This document shows positions 57,626-64,000 of a DNA stretch of 64,000 nt, piece by piece. Each line of letters starts with the position of its first letter. Position 1 is the first letter of the stretch. The DNA is from an uncultured Cetobacterium sp. (GTDB lineage Bacteria; Fusobacteriota; Fusobacteriia; Fusobacteriales; Fusobacteriaceae): positions 1-64,000 of the forward strand of contig NZ_CAMTIK010000003.1 of NCBI RefSeq assembly GCF_947072685.1, given 5' to 3'. A program made the position numbers and the translations under genes. A model generated the notes under the pieces. That model did no database searches, had not been told where the DNA came from, and saw nothing but the letters and a program-made list of their open reading frames with translations.

Positions 57626-58483
57626 TTGGAAGGAATAATTGTTGTAGACAAACCAAAAGGCATCACCTCCTTTGATGTAATAAGGGTTTTAAGAAGAACT
57701 TTAAAAGAGAGAAGAATAGGACATACAGGAACTTTAGATCCACTGGCAACAGGTATATTGATAATCTGTGTAGGGAAAGCCACTAAATTGGCACAGGATA
57801 TAGAGGGGTATGAAAAAGAGTATGTTGCAGATTTAGAGCTGGGATTTAGAACAGACACTTACGATATAGAGGGTAAAGTTTTAGAAAAAGTAGATGAATT
57901 TGATATATCTCAGGATGAGTTTGAAAAAACTTTGGAAACATTTAAAGGTGATATAAAACAAGTTCCACCAATGTATTCTGCGATAAAAGTTGATGGAAAA
58001 AAACTCTATGAGCTTGCTAGAGAGGGAATAGAGATTGAAAGAAAAGCTAGAGATGTTAGGATAACAGCTTTAAAAACTTTAGAATTTGATGGAAAAATTG
58101 CTAAAATTGATTGTCAAGTTTCTAAAGGGACGTATATAAGAAGTTTAATATTCGATTTAGGTGAAAAATTAAAAACATTTGCAACTATGACAGGGCTTAG
58201 AAGAACTAGAGTAGGAGAGGAAAGTTTAGATAGGTCATTCACTTTAGAACAGATCGAAGAGTTAACTTTAAATGGAGATATGAGTTTCTTAATATCAGTT
58301 GAAAATTATTTTCAATTTTCAAAAACAGAAATTGAAGATGAACAGGATTTAAAACTATTTGTTAATGGACAGAGATGTAAAAAACTATTAGATGATGGAA
58401 AGTACAGAGTTTATTCTAATGGTGAATTTATAGGCTTAGGTGAAGTTACAAAAGGGTTATTAAAAGGATATAAGTATTATTAA
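57626..58483 (+). CDS. truB: tRNA pseudouridine(55) synthase
   Basis: A 285-residue enzyme that makes pseudouridine 55 in the T loop of tRNAs. The catalytic motif is H-T-G-T-L-D-P-L-A-T-G, and the N-terminal V-V-D-K-P-K-G-I-T-S is typical. ATG at 57611 overlaps the ribosome site (GGAGG at 57613-57617), so TTG at 57626 is chosen. A PUA-like C-terminal end follows. The gene is 23 bases upstream of typA. Confidence 0.93.
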   Translation: MEGIIVVDKPKGITSFDVIRVLRRTLKERRIGHTGTLDPLATGILIICVGKATKLAQDIEGYEKEYVADLELGFRTDTYDIEGKVLEKVDEFDISQDEFEKTLETFKGDIKQVPPMYSAIKVDGKKLYELAREGIEIERKARDVRITALKTLEFDGKIAKIDCQVSKGTYIRSLIFDLGEKLKTFATMTGLRRTRVGEESLDRSFTLEQIEELTLNGDMSFLISVENYFQFSKTEIEDEQDLKLFVNGQRCKKLLDDGKYRVYSNGEFIGLGEVTKGLLKGYKYY

Positions 58484-58506
58484 TTATTTAATAGAGAGGA
58501 AAAAAT

Positions 58507-60312
58507 ATGAAAATTAAAAACATTGCAATTATTGCCCACGTTGACCATGGAAAAACAACATTGGTTGACTGTCTGTTAAGACAATCAGGAGTTTTCGGAG
58601 CTCACGAACTTGAGAAAGTTTCTGAAAGAGTTATGGATTCAAATGATATTGAAAAAGAGAGAGGAATCACTATATTCTCTAAGAATGCATCAGTAAAATA
58701 TAAAGATTACAAAATAAACATTGTAGATACTCCAGGCCATGCTGACTTCGGAGGAGAGGTTCAAAGAATCATGAAAATGGTTGACTGTGTTGTTTTACTA
58801 GTTGATGCATTTGAGGGACCAATGCCTCAAACAAAATATGTATTAAAGAAAGCTTTAGAGCAAGGTCATAGACCGATAGTTGTTGTAAATAAAGTTGATA
58901 GACCAAATGCTAGACCTGAAGAGGTTTTATATATGGTATATGACCTATTTATTGAACTGAATGCTAATGATTTACAACTTGAGTTCCCAGTAGTATACGC
59001 TTCTGGAAAAGCAGGATTTGCTAAGAAAGAGTTATCAGATAAGAGTGAGAACATGATACCATTATTTGAAACTGTATTAGAGCATGTAGAAGACCCAGAA
59101 GGGGATAACGACAAGCCAACTCAATTCTTAATAACAAATATTGAGTATGACAACTATGTTGGAAAACTAGCTGTTGGAAGATTATATAATGGAACTTTAA
59201 AAAGAAACCAAGAAGTAATCTTAATAAAAAGAGATGGAAAGCAAGTAAAAGGAAAAGTTTCAGTTCTTTATGGTTATGAAGGATTAAAAAGAGTAGAAAT
59301 TCAAGAAGCTTTCTCAGGAGATATACTATCTGTAGCAGGATTAGACAACATAGATATCGGAGAAACAATCGCTGATAACATAGAACCAATTGCACTTCCA
59401 GTTATAGATATAGATGAGCCAACACTTGCTATGACATTCATGGTAAATGACTCACCTTTCGCAGGAAAAGAAGGAAAGTTTGTTACATCTAGAAACATTT
59501 GGGATAGATTACAAAAAGAGTTACAAACAAATGTAAGTATGAGAGTAGAAGCTACAGAAAATGCGGATGCATTTGTAGTTAAAGGAAGAGGAGAACTTCA
59601 ACTTTCAATACTGTTAGAAAACATGAGAAGAGAAGGTTATGAGATTCAAGTTTCAAAACCAAGAGTTCTTTTAAAAGATATTGATGGAGAAAAATACGAA
59701 CCAATTGAATTAGCAATGGTTGACGTTGATGAGGCGTTTGTAGGAGTAGTTATCGAGAAAATGGGAATCAGAAAGGGAGAAATGGTAACAATGAATCCTG
59801 GTACTGATGGATATACTAGACTTGAATTTAAAGTTCCTGCAAGAGGACTTATAGGTTTCAGAAATGAATTCCTAACTGATACGAAAGGAACTGGTATATT
59901 AAACCATTCATTCTATGATTTCGAGTTATATAAAGGTCCAATTCCAACAAGACCAAAAGGAGTTTTAATATCTTTAGAGCAAGGTTCAACTGTAGGTTAT
60001 GCACTAGGTGGATTACAGGATAGAGGAATTTTATTTATGGATCCAGGAGTAGCAGTTTATGAAGGAATGCTGGTTGGAGAGCACAATAGAGATAATGATT
60101 TAGTTGTAAACGTATGTAAGGCTAAAAAATTAACAAATATGAGAGCTTCAGGAAGTGACGACTGTATAAAATTAGCAACTCCAAAGAAATTTACTTTAGA
60201 GCAAGCATTAGATTATATAGCTGATGATGAGTTAGTAGAAATCACTCCAATAAATATTAGATTAAGAAAAAAATTCTTAAAAGATAGTGATAGAAGAAGA
60301 AACTCAAAATAA
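58507..60312 (+). CDS. typA: Ribosome-associated GTPase TypA/BipA
   Basis: A 601-residue translational GTPase. G1 is A-H-V-D-H-G-K-T-T, the switch region E-R-G-I-T-I-F-S-K-N, the D-T-P-G-H and N-K-V-D boxes follow. The five domains of BipA include the unique C-terminal domain with K-A-K-K-L-T-N-M-R. It acts in 50S assembly and stress response. Codon use is that of a highly expressed gene. Confidence 0.97.
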   Translation: MKIKNIAIIAHVDHGKTTLVDCLLRQSGVFGAHELEKVSERVMDSNDIEKERGITIFSKNASVKYKDYKINIVDTPGHADFGGEVQRIMKMVDCVVLLVDAFEGPMPQTKYVLKKALEQGHRPIVVVNKVDRPNARPEEVLYMVYDLFIELNANDLQLEFPVVYASGKAGFAKKELSDKSENMIPLFETVLEHVEDPEGDNDKPTQFLITNIEYDNYVGKLAVGRLYNGTLKRNQEVILIKRDGKQVKGKVSVLYGYEGLKRVEIQEAFSGDILSVAGLDNIDIGETIADNIEPIALPVIDIDEPTLAMTFMVNDSPFAGKEGKFVTSRNIWDRLQKELQTNVSMRVEATENADAFVVKGRGELQLSILLENMRREGYEIQVSKPRVLLKDIDGEKYEPIELAMVDVDEAFVGVVIEKMGIRKGEMVTMNPGTDGYTRLEFKVPARGLIGFRNEFLTDTKGTGILNHSFYDFELYKGPIPTRPKGVLISLEQGSTVGYALGGLQDRGILFMDPGVAVYEGMLVGEHNRDNDLVVNVCKAKKLTNMRASGSDDCIKLATPKKFTLEQALDYIADDELVEITPINIRLRKKFLKDSDRRRNSK

Positions 60313-60328
60313 AAATATGAGGTAGTCT

Positions 60329-61129
60329 ATGAAGAGATTATTACTTAGTATTATTGTGTTGTTAACTTTACTTGGTTGTAGTAATGGAAATAGAAGATTA
60401 TATACAGAAGATGAAGTAGTCGCAGCTGTTGTTGTGGATAATGTATATATTTTAAATAGGGCAATAAAAAATGGTTTTAACATAGATCAACAATTAAAAA
60501 GTGGAGATACTCTTTTAAGTTTAGCCTTAAAAGAGGATTCTCTTCAAGTGATTTCTAGTTTATTAGCTAATGGTGCTGATAGAAATAAAAGTTTACCGGC
60601 TAAAAAAATTATGGGAACAAATATTATAATACCATCTAGACCACCAATATTTTATGTGAATAGTATTGATGCTTTGAATTTATTTATTAATGATAAAGTT
60701 AATTTAAATCAAGTCAGTGATGATGGGCAGCTTCTTTTAAACTTTTTTATAAAAGCAAGGCCAGAAAATTTGGCAATAACATTGATAAAAAATGGTGCTA
60801 ATTTAAATATAGTAGATATGAGTGAATGGTATCCAATATTTTGGGCTGTAAATATAGAGAGTGAAAAGATTCTAAAAGAGATATTGAGCAGAGATCGAAA
60901 GCAATATCTTTTTAAAGATAGGAAATTAAATTATCCAATATATTATGCTAATTCAAGAGAGGTTATGAAAATTCTTTTAGAGGGTGAATATAATCCTGAG
61001 GAAACAAATATATATGGAGAAAATATTTTAGGTGAAGTTTATTTAAAAGCAAAAAAATTAGGATACAGTGATATCTTGAGAACACTTGTAGATAAAGGAG
61101 TAAATCCTAATTATATTTCCTATAAGTAG
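60329..61129 (+). CDS. Ankyrin-repeat lipoprotein
   Basis: A 266-residue lipoprotein. The signal peptide ends at the lipobox T-L-L-G-C (Cys17). The rest is ankyrin-like repeats (for example S-L-A-L-K-E-D-S-L-Q-V-I-S-S-L-L-A-N-G-A-D and N-P-E-E-T-N-I-Y-G-E-N). It probably sits at the inner leaflet of the outer membrane or on the periplasmic face. It is the second ankyrin protein in the window, but unlike the one at 24908 it is exported. Function unknown. Confidence 0.82.
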   Translation: MKRLLLSIIVLLTLLGCSNGNRRLYTEDEVVAAVVVDNVYILNRAIKNGFNIDQQLKSGDTLLSLALKEDSLQVISSLLANGADRNKSLPAKKIMGTNIIIPSRPPIFYVNSIDALNLFINDKVNLNQVSDDGQLLLNFFIKARPENLAITLIKNGANLNIVDMSEWYPIFWAVNIESEKILKEILSRDRKQYLFKDRKLNYPIYYANSREVMKILLEGEYNPEETNIYGENILGEVYLKAKKLGYSDILRTLVDKGVNPNYISYK

Positions 61130-61147
61130 AAATTAATATTATTGATG

Positions 61148-61179
61148 ATAAGGATAGGATTGTTAAATTCTATCCTTAT
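61148..61179 (+). terminator. Possible terminator after the ankyrin lipoprotein
   Basis: ATAAGGATAGGATT (61148-61161) can pair with AATTCTATCCTTAT (61166-61179), a 14-base-pair stem. The tail is A/T-mixed and not a clean T run, so this may be weak. Confidence 0.55.
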
Positions 61180-61252
61180 TAATTATAGTAAACTTGAAAA
61201 AATGGTAAAAATGAGGTATAATTTCAAAAGCATTTTTTCATAGGAGGAATGA

Positions 61253-62602
61253 ATGATAAGCAGACTTTTAATGCCTATAAAAAAACTATCATTTTCTCGT
61301 AAACTAATATTAGTTTTTTTTACGGCGATAGTTTTGGGATCGATATTATTATATATGCCTTTCTCTTTACAAGAAGGACAAAGCATAAGTTTTTTAACTG
61401 CAATTTTTACAATAACCTCTGCAATTTGTGTAACAGGATTATCTGTTATTGATATAAGCAAAGTTTTATCTTTTCAAGGGCAGCTAATATTACTTTTGTT
61501 CATTCAATTGGGTGGATTAGGTGTTATGACGTTCTCATCTCTTTTCTTTCTGTTGATAGGAAAAAAGATGAGTTATAAAGAGAGAGAGCTTATAAAAGAG
61601 GAAAGAAATGCAGAAAGTAGTGGAGAAATAGTAGATTTTATAAAAAAAATAGTGATTATAGTCTTGTCGATAGAGATTATTGGTGCATTTTTTTTAACTC
61701 TAGAATTTTTAAAAGAATTTGAATTTACAAAAGCTATATATTTTGGAATTTTTCACTCCATTTCAGCTTTCTGTAATGCAGGATTTTCATTGTTTTCTAA
61801 TAACTTAGAAAATTATCACGGAAGTGTTTTGATGAATATGACAATAGCATATTTAATAATACTAGGTGGAATTGGCTTTTCAGTTATCAATTCAGTTTTA
61901 ATGGCTGTAAGAAGAGATGTTAAAAGATTTACTTTAACATCTAAAGTAGCAATTCTAGTTTCAATGTTTTTAACTTTTATAGGGATGGTTTTATTTTTTT
62001 TACTTGAATATAAAAATCCAACTACAATTGGAAATTTGACCTTTATAGATAAGGTGTTATCTTCATTTTTTCAGAGTGTGACAACTAGGACTGCAGGATT
62101 TAATACGGTTCCTATGGTTGCGTTGAAGCCAGCAACAATATTTATGTTTTGTATTTTAATGTTCATTGGAGCTTCGCCGGGATCTACAGGTGGAGGAATA
62201 AAGACAACTACAATAGGAGTAATAGTTCTCTATGTTATTGGAGTTGTTCAAGGAAGAGAACATATAAATGTTTTTAATAGACGTATTAGTTGGGATATAT
62301 TGAATAGAGCTTTGGCAATATTAGTGATATCTATAATTTATGTATCAATAATAACTATGTTGGTGATGACTATTGAAGATGGAATTAGTTTTGAAAAAGT
62401 AGCGTTTGAAGTGGTTTCAGCATTTGGTACAGTGGGGCTATCTTTAGGGGTAACATCTGATTTAAGTCCTCTATCGCAGATACTTATAATAGTGACAATG
62501 TTTATAGGAAGATTGGGTCCTATGACTTTTGCACTGGCTTTAGGAGAAAAAAAGATAAAACAAAGTTTAAGATATCCAAAAGAAAATATTTTAGTAGGAT
62601 AA
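61253..62602 (+). CDS. TrkH/KtrB-type potassium uptake subunit
   Basis: A 449-residue K+-transporting membrane subunit. Four pore repeats carry the selectivity glycines: V-T-G-L-S, C-N-A-G-F, T-R-T-A-G-F and G-T-V-G-L-S. Its short length and its regulator gene (62628) of one RCK domain fit the KtrB type, which is Na+-stimulated in characterised systems, rather than the longer Trk. AGGAGG precedes ATG 61253. Confidence 0.92.
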   Translation: MISRLLMPIKKLSFSRKLILVFFTAIVLGSILLYMPFSLQEGQSISFLTAIFTITSAICVTGLSVIDISKVLSFQGQLILLLFIQLGGLGVMTFSSLFFLLIGKKMSYKERELIKEERNAESSGEIVDFIKKIVIIVLSIEIIGAFFLTLEFLKEFEFTKAIYFGIFHSISAFCNAGFSLFSNNLENYHGSVLMNMTIAYLIILGGIGFSVINSVLMAVRRDVKRFTLTSKVAILVSMFLTFIGMVLFFLLEYKNPTTIGNLTFIDKVLSSFFQSVTTRTAGFNTVPMVALKPATIFMFCILMFIGASPGSTGGGIKTTTIGVIVLYVIGVVQGREHINVFNRRISWDILNRALAILVISIIYVSIITMLVMTIEDGISFEKVAFEVVSAFGTVGLSLGVTSDLSPLSQILIIVTMFIGRLGPMTFALALGEKKIKQSLRYPKENILVG

Positions 62603-62627
62603 CGATAACTATGGAGGAGATTTTGAG

Positions 62628-63284
62628 ATGAAGCAATATGTTGTAATAGGTATGGGAAGATTTGGTTCGAGTGTTGCAGAAACACTTTATAAGGCAAATG
62701 AAGAGGTTCTTGCGATTGATGAATCTGAAGACATTATACAAGAAGCAGTGAATAGTGGAGTTGTTGAAAATGCTATTGTCGCAGATGCAACAGACGATAA
62801 AGAACTCAATAAAATAGGGTTAGAGGGTTTTGATGTAGCTTTTGTATGTATAGGGGCTATCGAACCAAGTATTATGGTAACGTTGAATTTAAAAGATTTA
62901 GGTGTAAAAAAAATTATAGTTAAAGCAGTTTCAAGAAGACATGGTAAAGTTTTAGAAAAAATTGGTGCTAATCAAGTTGTTTACCCAGAGGAATATATGG
63001 GAAAAAGAGCAGCTTTGGCCGCAATGGATCCAAATATGATAGAGCACTTTAGATTTTCAAAGGATTTTTTACTTGCGGAAATTAAGTCGCCAGAAGTATT
63101 TTGGAATAAAACTCTTATTGAGTTAGATATAAGAAAGAAGTATAATGTAAATATAGTTGGAATAAAAAAAGAAAATAGAAGTTTTATTCCTAATTTGTCT
63201 GCAGATACAATCATAGAACAAGGGGATATTTTGTTAGTAATAACTGATGCAAAGACAGCAGCAGAATTAAAGAATTTAAAGTAA
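62628..63284 (+). CDS. KtrA-type potassium uptake regulator (RCK domain)
   Basis: A 218-residue cytosolic protein with one RCK-N Rossmann domain ([12 protein letters not shown] at residues 6-17) and an RCK-C (TrkA-C) domain. It forms the gating ring of KtrAB and binds ATP/ADP. It is 25 bases downstream of the KtrB gene. The tandem and the single RCK unit confirm Ktr rather than Trk, where TrkA has two units. Confidence 0.93.
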   Translation: MKQYVVIGMGRFGSSVAETLYKANEEVLAIDESEDIIQEAVNSGVVENAIVADATDDKELNKIGLEGFDVAFVCIGAIEPSIMVTLNLKDLGVKKIIVKAVSRRHGKVLEKIGANQVVYPEEYMGKRAALAAMDPNMIEHFRFSKDFLLAEIKSPEVFWNKTLIELDIRKKYNVNIVGIKKENRSFIPNLSADTIIEQGDILLVITDAKTAAELKNLK

Positions 63285-63301
63285 TGAGAGGAGCAAAAAA
63301 A

Positions 63302-64000
63302 ATGCAAGATTTTGATGTTATAGTTGTAGGAGCGGGGCACGCTGGATGTGAAGCAGCCTTGGCCGCAGCAAGAATGGGTGCGAAGACGGCAATTTTTACG
63401 ATATTATTGGACAATATTGGATATATGTCGTGTAACCCTTCACTTGGAGGTCCAGCTAAGTCTCACTTAGTTAAAGAAGTGGATGCTTTAGGTGGAGAGA
63501 TGGGAAGAAATATTGATAAAACCTTTATTCAAATAAGAGTTTTGAATACTAAAAAAGGACCAGCTGTTAGATCTTTAAGAGCACAGGCAGATAAAGTAAA
63601 TTACAGTAAAGAGATGAAAAAAACTCTAGAAAATACAGAAAATTTGGATGTTATTCAAGGAATGGTAACAGATCTAGTAATTGAAGATGGAAAAGTTATA
63701 GGTGTAAAAATAAAAGAGGGTGTAGAATATAGAGCTAAAGCTGTTGTTATAGCTACAGGAACATTCATGAGGGGACTTATACATATCGGAGAGAATCAAT
63801 TTCAAGGTGGAAGAATGGGTGAATTATCTTCTGAAGAATTACCGTTATCGTTATTAGGGGCGGGCTTAAAATTAGGAAGATTTAAAACAGGAACACCACC
63901 AAGAATAGATGCGAGAACAATAGATTATTCAAAAGTGGAAGTTCAACCAGGAGATAAAGGAGTTCTTAAGTTTTCTAGCAGAACAACAGCCGAAGAGGTT
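63302..64000 (+). CDS. mnmG: tRNA uridine 5-carboxymethylaminomethyl modification enzyme MnmG, 5' part
   Basis: A partial gene running off the window: 233 codons of about 625. The FAD-binding [12 protein letters not shown] is at residues 8-19, and the following [11 protein letters not shown] is the conserved MnmG/GidA box. The enzyme with MnmE modifies U34 of tRNAs. AGAGGAG precedes the ATG, which lies 17 bases after the KtrA-type stop. The 3' part is outside the window. Confidence 0.95.
   Translation, partial: MQDFDVIVVGAGHAGCEAALAAARMGAKTAIFTILLDNIGYMSCNPSLGGPAKSHLVKEVDALGGEMGRNIDKTFIQIRVLNTKKGPAVRSLRAQADKVNYSKEMKKTLENTENLDVIQGMVTDLVIEDGKVIGVKIKEGVEYRAKAVVIATGTFMRGLIHIGENQFQGGRMGELSSEELPLSLLGAGLKLGRFKTGTPPRIDARTIDYSKVEVQPGDKGVLKFSSRTTAEEV

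Overview
The window is a gene-dense, very AT-rich stretch of bacterial chromosome that looks like Fusobacteriota, probably close to Cetobacterium, Fusobacterium, Ilyobacter or Propionigenium. The best evidence is the ATP synthase c subunit. It is 89 residues long and, as far as I can recall that protein, nearly identical to the Na+-binding c subunit of Ilyobacter tartaricus. The protein content also fits an anaerobic, amino-acid-using, double-membrane organism. No insertion sequence, prophage, integrase, CRISPR array or rRNA operon was seen. The taxonomic call is inference.

Layout. 1-31 is the 3' end of a tRNA. 80-13685 is all on the + strand: a surface repeat protein, rplS with its own promoter and a switch-like leader, then a tightly packed run lepB-rimI-purB-Gx transporter-glmM-methyltransferase leading into a complete F1Fo ATP synthase operon (atpZ/I-like gene, atpI, B, E, F, H, A, G, D, C). 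13719-20363 is on the - strand: a two-component system, der, a YgiQ radical-SAM protein and a CBS/DRTGG-type family II pyrophosphatase. 20555-26620 is +: tatD, acpS, a lone NuoE-like ferredoxin, prfB with the classic programmed +1 frameshift, gltX, then a small accessory pair (ankyrin protein plus OLD-family nuclease). 26645-30177 is -: TauE/SafE, two half-size chromate transporters and an ABC-F protein. 30356-33053 is +: an Old Yellow Enzyme, earP and efp. The SRP RNA gene (33129-33257) lies on the - strand right after, followed by an AsmA-like protein, fabG and a ClC exchanger. 37202-39330 holds dapF and a CNNM/CBS protein. 39361-43703 (-) holds malic enzyme, two-subunit fumarase, crr and threonine aldolase. 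43786-51398 is mostly transport: a guanine-riboswitch-controlled purine permease, two BrnQ paralogues, an AGCS symporter, a WYL-type regulator and a formate/nitrite channel. 51442-55856 (-) holds an SDR, aroK, a DUF1904 protein and an M16 protease. 55987-64000 (+) holds a putative glycoside hydrolase lipoprotein, truB, typA, an ankyrin lipoprotein, ktrB/ktrA and the 5' part of mnmG.

How the genes fit together. Sodium use recurs: a Na+-type c subunit, BrnQ and AGCS (Na+-coupled amino acid uptake in characterised members) and KtrAB (Na+-stimulated K+ uptake). Fumarase and malic enzyme link malate, fumarate and pyruvate. Translation functions are well represented (L19, RF2, GluRS, EF-P and its predicted rhamnosyltransferase, Der, TypA, TruB, MnmG, SRP RNA, ABC-F).

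Points most worth following: EarP next to an EF-P with Arg32 outside the Proteobacteria; a compact guanine riboswitch; competing hairpins in the rplS leader; an OLD nuclease paired with a small ankyrin protein; and a regulator joining a ribbon-helix-helix-like N-terminus to a WYL/WCX-like C-terminus.
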